A DNA stretch of 64,000 nucleotides from Ornithodoros turicata (GCF_037126465.1 NC_088201.1:86828273-86892272); one strand, 5' to 3'. Positions 21,764 through 33,931 are shown, counted from the stretch's first letter. The notes: generated by a model not told the origin, from the sequence alone. Made by a program: numbers and translations.

Positions 21764-22750
21764 AGGGGCCGTAAACAGGCCACTAAACATTTCTGAAATA
21801 ATGATACCCCATGAAAGAACCCAGCTCATAATACCCAAATATGCATTTCGTTCGGCTCGTGCCAGCTCATTGACCCGTATAACTGCTTTCAAAGATGAGT
21901 AACCAGCGAGCCTCTCTCCACAACGCATACGTCACATGGCTACGTAGCGTTTTGCCGTTCAATCGGGGGGCTGAGCTGCGCACATGACGTTTCAAATTAC
22001 CAGCCAATAAACATACTTCGTTATCAGCTGTGAGTCGGAGCGCTCAGTTTGTTTGTGTGAAACGATGTTTTGCGATCCGTGGTTCCGAAATTCAACGTCA
22101 TGACATCTTCAACATCTCCGGCTGGCGCAAACGTCAACAGCTGGGCTGCTATCACATGACGCGATTCGAACCCGGGTTCCTCCCAGTCACGACGTGACAT
22201 GGCCAGCACGCTATCCACTGTACCACGCGAGCTGGTGACGCGATGCCGCGTGGCTCAAACCAAAGTACGGCAGCCCAGTTGTCGGAACCATTCGAAGATG
22301 ACGAAGATGTTCCATAGTGCACCTACCTAAGATTCCGGAACTGTAGTCCGGGATATTCATTCGCGCTCGTGGTGTGCTGCGTGCTACTGCCCAGAAAACG
22401 TAGTGCGCGTATGATACCTAAATTAAACGTATTTCTTTCTCAGTTTGAGGCCGTAACTGTTTAGATTTTGAATAGAAGAGGATTCACGTTCATCTAGTCC
22501 AGTTCCGCATTTGAAATGAAATCGTACGTGGAACACTCAATCGTAATTGGTGGGGAAAGCGCTACGTCAAAATGACGTAAAGTTAGAGCGCGGGGCGGAG
22601 CTAAAATGCGAAAGAGTGCAGTGAATATTTCATCCGTATGCAAGCGCCTTTTGTTTTTGAGCGATAGTAATTGCGAGGAGTTTTCACTGCCTAAGTTCCA
22701 ATAATATAACACAAAGAAATGTGCACCTTTTGTACCTGTTTACGGCCCCT
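21764..22750. mobile_element. TTAA-flanked element, 987 bp, inserted in ORF1
   Basis: TTAA at 21760-21763 and 22751-22754. Left end AGGGGCCGTAAACAGG, right end its exact reverse complement CCTG..: the terminal 16 bp are perfect apart from the immediately internal bases. Deleting it with one TTAA re-joins the host ORF1 frame, which proves the insertion boundaries. Contains a minus-strand tRNA-like segment (22145-22240) but no transposase. piggyBac/Kolobok-type target choice. Confidence 0.88.
22145..22240 (-). repeat. tRNA-like (SINE-type) segment
   Basis: On the minus strand: GCGTGGTACAGTGGATAGCG (A-box-like), then AACCCGGGTTCGAATCGCG (B-box). The spacing is tRNA-like but the acceptor stem does not pair and the anticodon arm is long, so I call it a tRNA-derived fragment and not a tRNA gene. 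Confidence 0.5.
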
Positions 22751-23919
22751 TTAAGACCTTCGAGAAAGCGCTAAAATCTCAGGAACCATTCACGTCCCTG
22801 ATATGCAACAAATTCACGGAAATCATTACATCCATGGAAAAACAGTGCTCGAACTTAGAGTCCAACAGTTGGAAGAATGAGTTTCTGCGCTGATGAATCA
22901 AAATGTTCAACAACTAAACATAACTTAGCAACTATCCATCCGAATGGACAATCTGGAAACTGAAAATAGAAAACTGCGTGATGCTGTCAGACATGCCGAG
23001 GAAGTTGTGGACGACAGCTTGGAAGTTAGCATAGCCGCTATAGAAGCAAAGACAGATAGCGATAAAAGAGACAAGGACGTGACTGAAAATCTAGAAAATT
23101 GCGGACAAGTCTCGTATGCCAAAAAGACAATTCTCAACAACAGACAAAGACAACAAATCAGGAAAGATCCCAGAGTTAAAATAGTTACTCAACCAGGCAG
23201 GGATCTTCAAGAGGCGGCAGAAACGGTAGAGAAGAAAAACCTGGATGAGAACACGTTCGTGATACTTTACACAACGCTGAATGACTGCCTGAATAACAAA
23301 TCGATTCAAAAAGTAAATGCCGAGTTGGAGTGTCCGGAAAATAAATTTCCCAGCACAGGCTTGCACTTATGTACTCACCTGGAGATGCCTCACCTGGGGG
23401 ATACAGTGACAGACAGGGGGATACAGACATTAAAGATTATAATGAAATGTTGGGCGAAGTGGCGAAGCAAAATGAAAACGTAGGGCTGGTGGACATGAGG
23501 TGAATAACAGAGCGGATCCAAAACCCCTTCAATGTAATACACTATACGAAGGCTTCCGGCGCGGCAACTGCCTCCCAGCTAGCAAAGAGAACGTTGGCTT
23601 TTTCAATGAAAGGTCACACAAAGAAAGAGAATTGCTACAGATTACCTAAGGACGACTCAGACAGATGAGACCCTATCGTGCAAATGGACCAACCCTGATG
23701 AGTCATCGAAGAGGCCAGCATGCGAAAACACCGTGGTGAAAAATGTGTGTGAAAAATGTGTGAAAAATCCGCCGTGTGAAAAATCCGCCACTGATGATGC
23801 CATGTGGTCGCTACCAACCCCCTGGCTGTGGTAACACAGAATCTTCACAAGATGAAAATCGCCAACACCACTTCGAAAAATGCAAAAGACGAATCAATAG
23901 AAGCTACGCCTTACAAGCA

Positions 23920-26900
23920 AACATAGCTGTCGGCCTACTAAATATGCAGGGAACGAATCAATTGAAGTGGAAAGAACTACAAAGAAACGCAGAAGAAAAA
24001 CATTTACATTTAAATGGTAACTGAAACGCACCTGTTAAATGATGAATCCCCAAGACTGGACCACAATTGGTGATGGATAGCCAAAAGATGACTCACAGGA
24101 GAAAAGAAAGGGGGTGGCATTGCAATAATGTTCAACAAAAATAATGTCAAACTAACCAAGATCGCACGACAGTGTCAAGAACATTTATGGGCATGCGCAA
24201 CAGTAATGGACCAACAGTTCTTGCTATGCGTAGTATACATGGCAAGACGGCACGAAGACCCAAGCTGGAGCCAAGACACCTAGAACTCTATTAGTCAAGA
24301 CTTGGCAGATCTAGACCCGTCAGAGCCTATAATCATTGCGGGAGATTTCAATCACCACATCATCGAGTTAGACGGAAAAGAAGAGAAGATGTGCTTTGTC
24401 AAGAAACTGAGTTGCAGGAATAATTTACTGATTGGAAACTTAATGGATGTCTGCATAGGGAAATACACGTGGAGCAGGAAGTCGCAACAAACTGCAATTG
24501 ATTACGTGCTAATCAACAAAGCTAGTAATGAAGGAAAACTATGGATAAGCAAAATCTTCGTAGACGAATCAAAACACTACAGCTGCACCAGCGACCACAA
24601 CAGAATGAAACTCGTAATCCAATCTACAGCTAGAAAACAACGTCGTAAAATCCCTCTCAGGTCAAGAAGTAAAAGAAAGAGAAAGTGGAACTAAGATTCC
24701 GACAGTAACTTTGAATACTTTTACTATACAATACTGGAAAAGGTACTCGAGCCAGAGGATTCATTAGACTACGAACACTTCGTGACGACTCTAAGGGAGA
24801 CAGCGGAATTCGCAATCAGGGCAGGCATAACAAGACCCCGAACAAGTCCGGCACCCATGGCTTGATGAGGAAGTGAAGCAGGAAGTATGGCACCGTAGGC
24901 TCCTAAATCGAAAACATCGAAGAATGATTCGACATAGAGTAAACCACGAGGAACACGAAGCGATATGGATGGAATATATGCAGCAAAAGGAAACAGTGAA
25001 AGTTCTTGTTGCGGAGAAAATTAGGGTATACAATAGAGGTATGGAAGACTCCATTTTGAAACGCGGGAGAAAGTCAGGGCAGTACTTCTGGAAATATATA
25101 AGATCCCTACAACAAGATGATGAAATGGGAAACCACGAATGCGTGGTCCCAGTATACTGGGAATACTGCGAACTGGCGACTTTCAAGAGCGCCTCACCCA
25201 ACACTTTACCGAACAGCAAGACACCCTCAACAGGCAAAAGGAGAAACAGGTTGATGGAAGGGACAAGGGGACCAACCGTGACACAAGAACCGTGACCAAC
25301 CGTGACACGACCTATGCGCTCAGATTAGACGACCAAATTACCGCCGGTGAACTTAAAATAAACATTAACAAAACGCAATCTAAAAAGGCGTCAGGACAGG
25401 ACAACATTCCCAACGATTTCTTGAAGGCACTAAAGGGTACCGGGCTGGAAACACTCCAACAATGCTTCAACCAGATCATCAGTTCTAAACAAATCCCTAA
25501 ACACTAGAACTCTTCAAAAACAAAGCTAATTTGCAAGCCTGGAAAACCAGAAGGGCAAATCGACTCCTACCGACCCATCGCGATCCAGAGCAACATATAT
25601 AAACTATTCGCGCCTGTCTTAAACGCTCGCCTCCTAGCCCATTGTGAACACCACCACATCTTTAGTGAGCTGCAGAATGGTTTCAGAAGTACCCGGCGAG
25701 CCAGTGACAACATTTTTGTGCTAATCCAAATTATTGAAATGCAGAGGAAAAGAAAAGAAAAACTGTTTCTGGCTTTTCTTGATCTCGAGAAAATCTCTGA
25801 TGCAATCGGTCATGAAATTATGTTCAGAAAGGTACAGAAAATAAGCCTATTGGAAGAGGAAGTGCTACTTCTGGAGATGCTCTATGGGGAAACGGAGACG
25901 ACCTATCACCTGGGAAAACACAAGTAAAATCCCGTAAAAGTGATGGTGGGCTTAAGACAGGGCTGCCTTCTCTCACCAACCCTGTTTAACATATATATAT
26001 ATAAATAATCTCCTACTCTGCCTACAGAATGAATCCAGAGGAATCAGTTTGAAAATGTTGACAGCAAATGGACAATCAGTTGAGCCCACCATTACGGCAT
26101 TAGCATTCGCTGACGACATCGTACTAACTGCACCATCCGAAGAGAATCTCCAACAAATGCTACACATATGCACCGAGGAAGCAAATAAAGACGGCCTAAA
26201 ATTCAGCTCATCAAAAACATTCTGGATGATGATAAACAACGAGGACCCAACAAATGCAATGTTTTCGCTGCAAGGACGAAACATAGACCGAACAAACGAA
26301 TATAAATGCTCGAGAGTGACCGTCACTGGCGAAGAGCAGCCTCTGGAACAACACGAACAAAACCTGCTACAAAAATAAAACCAATTAAAGGGGCACATAT
26401 GGAACGTGGCAAAACGCTCATATAATCAATACAGCGTGGGAAGATTGCTTTGGAAGACAACAGCAGTTCGGCCCCTTACTTTCGCCAATGACGTGGTTGT
26501 TTTCTCCCCTGCTCTACTAAAAGCACTTCATCGACACCAGTGGGAACTAGGCAAGTGGATACTCGATAGGAACCTTGCAAAGGGTAACTCAGCGATACAG
26601 GGGGAAATTGGCTGGTCGACTTTTTCGGCACAAGATGTAAAATCTAAGATACATTATTTAGGAAGACTAATCTACATGCCAAAAACTTCAATCGCAAAAA
26701 AACTATTCCACCACATTCGGCACCTTGGGATAAAAATGGCATGGATAGGCAAGATAATGCAATACAACAGGAAGTATAGTAAAAGAACAACAAGCCACAA
26801 GGCTAGCGATGAACGACAATGAACGAAGATCACCAATGATGAAATTAATAGGGTCGAAGTGGAGGAGAGGAAAAGAATGCGTGAACACTGGGAGAGGCCG

Positions 26901-27081
26901 GAATTTCATCGCGAATACACGGGAGGCAGGACCAGTGCACTCCTCTTCCAAGCGCGTACTGCCTGTCTATTAACAAACGTTAGGCGAAGTGAACTATTCG
27001 ATCAAGCGGACCCCACCTGCAACCTGTGCGGAAAGGCATTAGCAACCCTTCGGCACGGTCTACTAGAATGCGACAGATAGA
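23920..27081 (+). pseudogene. Retrotransposon ORF2: endonuclease, reverse transcriptase, Cys/His knuckle
   Basis: Endonuclease signatures in order: NIAVGLLNMQGTNQLKW (~23920), TETHLLNDESPRLDHNW (~24020), GGGIAIMF (~24112), IIIAGDFNHHI (24330-24362), and a terminal SDHNRMKLVI (~24590). Reverse transcriptase: KASGQDNIPNDFLKAL (~25387), YRPIAIQSNIYKLFA (~25570), LDLEKISDAIGHEI (~25780), LRQGCLLSPTLFNIYI (~25953) and the catalytic AFADDIVL (~26104). A carboxy-terminal CNLCGKALATLRHGLLEC knuckle ends at about 27075. The segments lie in different frames with several stops, so this is a pseudogene. The catalytic ADD is retained. Confidence 0.8.
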
Positions 27082-28328
27082 CAACACTTGAGGCACCGCA
27101 AAAAGACGGCAAAGGCGACGGCGTCACCAAACTGATCTGGAGCAATCCGACCGAAACCGAAACAACGTCGACACCACAACAGCTAAGGCAACCCCAGCGC
27201 CGCCTAGTCAAATGGGAACAGCTAAAAAGCGTAAAAACACAGTAAAACTGAGCAGATTACCCCCTTTTGTGATTTCATTCTTTTATTTTTCTCCTTTAAT
27301 TTTTTTTGGCACCTGTGGCTCCACCCGGAAGTCTGCACTCCATCAAAAGGGACTTCAGCTGCACTCCACTCTGGGTAGTTTCATTTTAAATCGAACAACC
27401 TGTGAAAGTCGTATTTTTTAATTCGCCAAGAAAAAAATATGTTAGAGGACAGCTCAAACGACGCAAATCGCGTCACGTGCGACGCTCGTGCGTGGAGTAG
27501 TTTCCGCGTGGGAGAGGAGGAAAGTCTCAGGCTGCTTGAGCGCGCTTTCTTCTGGACCGACTTTGACGGGATCTAGCACTGCCGATTTTTTGCCTAGGAA
27601 CTGGAGGTTTTTTGTGATTATGGGCTGCACCATAGACACTGTCGACAGACACCCACAGAACTCTGAGGCCCACAGATTTTCTGTTAAAAAGGTCAAACTT
27701 GGCGTAAACGTTCAAAAAGACCAAACTTTGATACCAATTTGCTTCATGACGGAACGTCTGAGGACATCGAGCTTAGTGCCATTCGATAGGACGTTGAAAT
27801 AACTTTCGTGCTGTGTAGAGTTCATTTTTCTCAGCCCAGTGGTTTCTATGTTATTAGCTTCAGTATGGCACATGGTAGGCGAAAACTGCCAATATTGCAT
27901 CTCAATTTTCTCTACAATGCCATCTTCGATTTCCTTGGTTATTTTTGAAAAGGTGGCGTCATGTCTCTACTTTTGACCCCAAGTGAGACAATATTTTATT
28001 TTTACCTGAGAGACGCGCAGCGATTTTTTTTTGTCAGGCAGGGTCCACGAGACTGCGGCCTTGCCGGCCCCATCCACAAGCACGCGACCTTCAACCTCTT
28101 GTTTGCTACAGGTTTCCCGCTAACAATGAAATCAATGACCACACCGCGTGAGCTTCTTGTAGTGTCCCCAGAGCATCACTTTACGTTTACCCAATGGTCT
28201 CCCAGTTCCGTCAGGCTCATTCAAACAGTGGGAGAGTACATGAATTGCCTGTGCGCCCTTGACGAGAAGCCCCAGTCTGACGAACATACCGACAAAGGAG
28301 TGAGAAAAAACGAAGAGTTTCGTAAATA

Positions 28329-29443
28329 TGACTGGGTTTAAGCGTATTTTTTGTCCGCCTAGTATCGCAAAACCACGAGTGGTACGCGAAAATTGTGCAT
28401 GTTCGATCTTAATTATTTCTAAAACACCACAATATTTTTCACGATCTATTCCACAGGGGCAGAATTATGCCTGTACTTTACGCTGCTGGTAAGGTACCTT
28501 TTCTCTCTTTGATTGAGATGCATGGCTACCTTTCCGTGGAGCGATTTTTCTGCACAAAGGCGCTCCTCCTATGTTTACGAGCGCGTTTTGCTTCATAGTC
28601 TTTGCTTTGTAATTTATTGCCCAGATGTTGCATTGTGTACTTATTTTGCACTTATGGTACGTATGTTTATTTTTTCCTTTGGAGACGCAGGGCAATACTT
28701 TCGTGGGCGCCTTGAACTTGCTATTAGGCACTTTCATGGGAGTCGCACGCACGACGTGTGCGTACGCACGTGCACATATTCACTATTCTCCCGTACATGT
28801 GCTTGAGGGAATGCACATACGCACGCTATGAGGCAGAACTACGGCCACAGGGGACAGAAAGTTACAACAGCTGACAATACAAATTTGTGGCCGCGTGGTT
28901 GCAGCCGTCTCTTAGCTTGGGCACAATAAGTGATAGTTCCGAACCTGTGCATGCTATCTTTAATTAGTTTTATGCCCCGTAGCGTTATTTCAGAACCACG
29001 ACGAGTACTACAAGGCCCCTAAGACCGTGCTGTGATGACAGTATGTTGCTGCTCTCAAGTATAACACGTTCGCCCTCCACGAGCTGTGTCAGTGCCACCG
29101 TGGGAATCAAAATTGCCGACAGAACAATGCACAACTAAAATTCATCGTTTCCGGTAGCTGTAGGTACCTTAAACCCTCGGCATGGTCTTCAATAATCCTT
29201 TTGGCATCCATGCACTTGAACCCAGTCAGTTTATATTATGTGAAAGGTCATGTCTAAAGCTATTCGATGATGCTAATCCAATGGTGGCATCCATCACCTG
29301 CAGGGGTCTTGCAAGGGGCACATTTTACGTTTTCCGAAACTTCCACAACGTTCTTTTACCAATGAAAAGGATGTGACTTTCACACTTCCTGGGGGGACTG
29401 GTGGCAACCTGAAACAAAAGTGACAATGTTACCAGTGGATAAA
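28329..29443. other. Unique centre of the foldback element
   Basis: About 1.1 kb between the two arms. Open stretches here (such as 29182-29376) show no known domain. AAGGTACC near 28491 and GGTACCTTAA near 29163 are weakly symmetrical. No transposase motif found. Confidence 0.4.
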
Positions 29444-29605
29444 GATCTTTACGAACCGCTTCGTTTCTTCTCACTGCTTTGTCGGCGTGTTCGTCGGACT
29501 GGGGCTCCTCGTCAAGGGCGCACAGGCAACTCATGTACTCTCCCACGGTTTGAATGAGCCTGACGGAACTGGGAGACCATTGGATAAACGTAAAGTGATG
29601 CTCTG

Positions 29606-29676
29606 GGGACACTGTGGGTTCGAGTCCTACAGCTGGCTAACCTTTTCAGTGACTTTCATCTTTCATCGTTAACTAC
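29606..29676 (+). repeat. tRNA-derived SINE tail, copy 2
   Basis: TGTGGGTTCGAGTCCTACAG followed by the GGCTAACCTTTTCAGTGAC tail and CTTTCATCGTTAACT, matching copy 1 (10250-10310). It interrupts the right arm of the foldback element: the left arm lacks it, so it arrived after the arms formed. Confidence 0.72.
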
Positions 29677-30507
29677 AACAAGCTCACACAGTGTGGTCAT
29701 TGATTTCTCCGTCAGCGGGAGACCTGTAGCAAAGAAGAGGTTGAAGGTCGCGTGCTCGTGGATGGGGGCGGCCTCATGGACCCTGCCTGACAAAAAAAAT
29801 CGCTGCGCGTCTCTCAGGTAAAAATAAAAGATTGTCTCACTTGGCGTCTAAAGTATGGACATGATGCCACCTTCTCAAAAATAATCAAGGAAATCGAAGA
29901 TGGCATTTTTGAGAAAATTGAGATGCAACATTGGCAATTTTCGCCTACCATGTGCGATTCTCAAGCTAATAACACAGAAACCACTGGGCTGAGAAAAATG
30001 AACTCTATACAACACGAAAGTCCTTTCAACGTCCTATCGAATGGCGCTAAGCTCGATGTCCTCAGACGTTCTATCATGAAGCAAATTGGTAACAAAGTTT
30101 GGCCTTTTTGAACGTTTATGCCAAGTTTGTAATTTTTGTAACAGAAACATCTGTGACCCTCAGAGTTCTGTGGGTGGCTGTCGGCAGTGTCTACGGTACA
30201 GCCTATAATCACAAAAAACCTCCAGTTCCTAGGCATAAAATCAGCGGCGCTAGATCCCGTCAAAGTCCAGAAGAAAGCGCGCTCAAGCAGCCTCAGACTT
30301 TCCTCCTCTCCCACGCGGAAACTACTCCACGCACGAGCGTCCCACGCGGTGCGATTTGCTTCGTTTGAGGTGTCCTCTAACATATATTTTTTCTGGCCAA
30401 ATTAAAAAATACAACTTTCACCTGTCGTTCGATTTAAAATGAAACTACCCCTCTACTCTACTAGGTAGCCATCTGTCGTCAATCTCTGCAACCAGTCGTC
30501 TACGTCG

Positions 30508-32080
30508 CACGGGTGGGCAGTAATAGTATTTTTTTGTATTATAATACTAATACATAATACTCCTGCAAAATGTGTATTATAATACTAATACAAAGCCTTT
30601 TTTGAAAATGTGTATTATAATACAAAATACTAATACCGTATTATAATGCATGATGCTAATTAAAGAATATATAACTTTTTCGAAAAGCCCAGGGCATTCA
30701 CAACATTCATTTCACAATTTACAGTGGCTGTTGTATGAAACAATAGATGCATTACCGATTATTTGCCTTTAATAACATTTTCTCAAAAATTTAATCTTTG
30801 AGTCAGTGGTGGATCCAGGGGGGTGGTTGGGCGATCGCCGCCCCCCTAAAAAAAGTCTGTAGCGGCCCGACGACAATGACAAGCATCACCTGTGACTCAC
30901 CCGCTCGCGCTCACCCCTTCTGCTTCATCTTCTCTTCTGCCCGCGACTGGTTTCCTGTGCGGTCATTTGTAGCATAGCTCCTACAAATTGGTGACCCGAA
31001 CGATGCCACCCCCAGACCGGCCGCCTTCTTCAGTCACGCCAACACGGTGGACACCCTGCCGCCATCCACAGAGCCCCCGTCGTTTCCAGCCCCACAGGTA
31101 AATGTCGCCGACCTCAAGCCCCCGACTTTCTGGCATAACGACCCCACACTGTGGTTCGTCCTCGTGGAGGCCGAGTTCGGCAAACGACGCATAACCAGCC
31201 AAGACTCCAAATACCACCATGTCCTTACTGCGCTCTCACCAACCATAATGGCGGAAGTTCGAGACATCGTCATCACCCCGCCATCTTCGAACCCTTATGA
31301 CAAGCTTAAGGAGCAGCTTATAAAACGGCTGTCTGAGTCACAGCAACAGTGCTTAAGTCAGTTCTTGACCACCTCATCGGTGGCCAAGAGTCCAAGTAAA
31401 CAAGTCAGTTTACACATTGGATTTCCCTCTCTCCCCTCCCCCACTATGCGCCCCAACAAAGAAACCGCTCCCCCCAAACTGAGGGTCTGGATCCGCCCGC
31501 TTCGAGTGCTCTCCTGTATGGTCGAAGCAAAGAACGTCTTGTGGCATATCAAATATCCCACAGGACGTCTAAGACCTGTCCGTTTTAAGACTATCCAGGG
31601 TTGAGGGCAACTGTACCTCCTGAGCTCACCCCTCTCCCAGCATGGGAAGTGGCAAAAATTTCCCGCGTAGCAGAAGTAGAAGCCGGCTCTGGTTGATACA
31701 TTAACCTTGGACATGAAGCTAAAAACACTTCTGATTGTTCCTTTCTTTCTCGGGAATTTTATGACCAGAGAGAGTACACTGACTAATCCCCAGAGGAGTA
31801 GGTGTTCAAAGATCGGACGATCTAAAACGTCCGGTGTGCTGACCCGCCTGACCGGATTATCACCATGCTGATAGTGGTATCGGTGAACGAACACCTCAAA
31901 ATCCGAGAACTATTACTGGAGTATTATAATACTTGTACTACGAATTTTTGCGTATTATAATACGTAATACAGATAGTTTTCTGAAACCTATATTATAATA
32001 CACAATACAAATACAAAATATATTACAGTATTACTATTATAATACAAAGTATTGTAATACATGCCCAGCCCTGGTCCACG
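30508..32080. mobile_element. Element with GTATTATAATAC-studded termini (hAT-like?)
   Basis: The left end (GGGTGGGCAGTAATAGTATT, 30508 on) and the reversed right end (GGGCTGGGCATGTATTACAA, ending ~32078) are similar. Both are packed with the palindrome GTATTATAATAC: several copies in 30530-30650 and in 31918-32060. The cargo between them includes a Gypsy-like gag remnant. Flanks GTCTACGT and GTCCACGA may be an 8-bp duplication with two mismatches, which would suit hAT. This is weak. Confidence 0.5.
30975..31604 (+). pseudogene. LTR retrotransposon (Gypsy-type) PBS and gag remnant
   Basis: An LTR-like 3' end (..CTCCTACA) is followed by TTGGTGACCCGAACG (30988-31002), a primer-binding-site-like motif, then an ATG at 31003. 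A frameshift near 31045 leads into the long open part from 31047. That contains KPPTFWHNDPTLWFVLVEAE, RRITSQDSKYHHVLTALS and NPYDKLKEQLIKRLSES. This is the arthropod Gypsy gag pattern as I know it. It is cut at ~31600, with no protease, RT or integrase after it. Dead fragment. Confidence 0.68.
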
Positions 32081-32227
32081 AGCAACGTGGCAGTCACTGG
32101 TCAGTGCCCGTTCCGCAGTGCTTCCTTTGAGATGATATCGTTTTTTTTACAAAATAAATTGTTTCCCTCCACTCTATTCCTATTAATTTTTTTATGACCT
32201 CAAATAGCCGACAACAGCAGAGTGGTC

Positions 32228-32403
32228 AGGGAGGCTAAGTTCATTCAGTGTTGAGATAACCTGATGTGTTGAGATAAGTAATTGGAACACACCTATTGAA
32301 CACCGCCATGAAGGGTGCTGCCCGCTGTCCAATAGATGCGCTCCAGTTATTTTTTTCGACACAACAAGTTATCTCTACACTGAACGAACTTAGCCTTCCT
32401 GGA
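32228..32403. mobile_element. ~175-bp hairpin element
   Basis: AGGCTAAGTTCATTCAGTG on the left pairs with reversed AGGCTAAGTTCGTTCAGTG on the right. Pairing continues through GTGTTGAGATAA / GTGTAGAGATAA and CTATTGAACA / CTATTGGACA, leaving a ~25-bp loop. A small MITE-like palindrome. Confidence 0.72.
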
Positions 32404-32814
32404 CACGTGTCGAGGCTCCCCAATTAGTGTAATGACTCACTGGATGATCCCAGTTAGTGTGGGGGGTCCCCATTTCCTGTGATTGCTAATTAATGGCGTC
32501 CAGCCCACTTTGTGTGTTTCCGGCCACTTGGGGAGATCATATACTACTCTGTTATACACAGCCATCATTTCCTCTGGAGCAAACATCGGCCAGTCACTGC
32601 CAATGCTCCAGTTCATTAAAATTCCAACCTCGTCAAGGTCGCAGTACTACAGGAGACACAGTACTACTTATTTCCCGCTGTCATACACATCGCTTTTTCT
32701 CATGTTTATTTTCTCATCATTCTCTCCAGTACATTTGAATAAAACTGCTATTAACCGAGAGCACAACACTAAAACCAAAGCGCAACTAGCGGTCACCATT
32801 ACAACTCAATGATG
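32404..32814. other. No recognised feature
   Basis: Short frames only, with no domain or repeat match inside the window. Confidence 0.4.
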
Positions 32815-33090
32815 TGATTCGGGGCATTACGTCGCGAGAAAACTGCAATCATTAGCGACGCAACAGTGGCTGCGTCTGGGGATCCATTTTGCCCAACAGA
32901 GGGTTCTTTAACGTGCGCTGAAATCTCAACACACGGCACACCACAATTAACGTCCCTCGCGGAACACAGCGTCTCTGAGGAACATCTACCCTTCCACCAA
33001 GTTGTCACCGTAGTCGGCTGGATTTGAACCCGGGATCTTAAAACCAGCAGGCGCACACGTTACTGACTGAACCCACGAGGGTGGCTCAGT
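32815..33090 (-). repeat. tRNA-derived SINE, family B, copy 1
   Basis: Minus-strand tRNA-like head (GTGGGTTCAGTCAGTAACG, then CCCGGGTTCAAATCCAGCC) with a body containing, on the plus strand, TACGTCGCGAGAAAACTG, GAGGGTTCTTTAACGTGCG, ACACGGCACACCACAATTAA and CGTCCCTCGCGGAA. The same body occurs at 41625-41890. Confidence 0.75.
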
Positions 33091-33931
33091 GAAGTATTCC
33101 AGTTTCACTTGTCACTTCAGTGGTAGCAATACGCTAAAATGTATCGGCACAAAGTATTCTTTTTGCTCTTTGTGAGTCACAAATAAAGAATAACAAGGGG
33201 AAAGGTTCAACGCACTTGGTATCACTACTAGTAGTCAGTCTGTTTAGATACTCGGAAAATTAACTACCATCCCCACATGAGTTCTAAAGCGCTGCATATC
33301 ACAGTCTATATGTTTTCGAGGATACATGCCATCAGTTTCTATGGCTGGCGACAGCTTCTACAAATATGTGCTTTTAAAAAATAGCTGAGTTACAACTACA
33401 GATACCCCTTGGTCGAAAACACACTCATACAGCTACAGATACTTCCAAAAATGTACGCAGCATTTTTATATTTAACGTTTTCCATTAAGTTGATCGGGTT
33501 GATTTAATGAGCCGTTATTAGTTGCACTACGATTAATAAAGGAAATTGCCTTGGGTCACATGATGTAATAACAATGTTTTTTCATTATTTCTTTTCTTTA
33601 TGGATACTGCACACGGCCCATATACGAACTATTTCCCAGAAAATAGACAGGACACTGACCAGGCGGCACACATTAACAACAGCAACTTGATTGATTTGAT
33701 TTTAAGGAAAAATAGGAGATTTTGACGTTACTAGTGTGAGGCCAGCAACTCCACATCACTTGCGCCAGTTGCACTGGTGAAAAAACTCTTGGAACGATGA
33801 TGATGGTGGTGATGATTCCAGCAACTGATCTCAGCTCTTTCCTTTCCTTCTTAACATTTCTCTTTATTTGCATGCCTTCTGTTTGCACGAAGGAGGCACA
33901 GTGCTACTTCTGATACCCAACAAAGTGCATC
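33091..33931. other. No recognised feature
   Basis: AT-rich with no coding signal recognised; includes a short GATGATGATGGTGGTGATGAT tract near 33797. Confidence 0.4.

Larger units (their letters stand above)
21687..23483 (+). pseudogene. Retrotransposon ORF1, split by a TTAA element
   Basis: Begins MTDQNDNQGMCNKCLRWMS and runs to EETPF at 21760. Removing the TTAA element and one TTAA copy restores TPFKTFEKALKSQEPF across the junction, showing that both halves were one frame. After stops near 22890 a long helical, charged stretch follows (22944-23483: NLETENRKLRDAVRHAEEVV), a likely coiled coil, then PRVKIVTQPGRDL. ORF1 proteins of this kind coat the element RNA. The frame is broken at least once after the insertion. 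Confidence 0.65.
21655..27250 (+). mobile_element. Degenerate EN-RT non-LTR retrotransposon
   Basis: Plus-strand order: ORF1 remnant (from ATG 21687, interrupted by a 987-bp TTAA element), apurinic endonuclease (~23920-24660), reverse transcriptase (~25300-26350) and a C-terminal Cys/His knuckle (~27020-27075). Many stops and frameshifts separate the pieces, so the copy is dead. No RNase H was found. Exact ends and target duplications were not located; boundaries are approximate. Clade not assigned. Confidence 0.75.
27373..30450. mobile_element. 3.1-kb foldback element, Mutator-like 9-bp target duplication
   Basis: Arms 27373-~28328 and ~29444-30450 are inverted copies (~950 bp). Outer ends read GGGTAGTTTCATTTTAAATC in both arms. 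Flanks are CTCCACTCT (27364-27372) and CTCTACTCT (30451-30459), a 9-bp duplication with one mismatch. Long arms plus a 9-bp duplication are typical of Mutator-like/foldback elements. Each arm holds the same open stretch (SPEHHFTF.QWSPSSVRLIQ, left 28167 onward, right on the minus strand from 29608). The right arm is interrupted by a SINE fragment. No MULE transposase is visible, so non-autonomous. Confidence 0.85.

Noticed and set aside
30975..31604. Complete LTR retrotransposon or endogenous retrovirus
   Set aside because: Only the primer-binding-site-like motif and part of gag; no pol, no env and no matching second LTR in the window.
31358..31894. 178-aa minus-strand ORF
   Set aside because: Antisense to the Gypsy gag remnant and its flank; no recognisable protein features.
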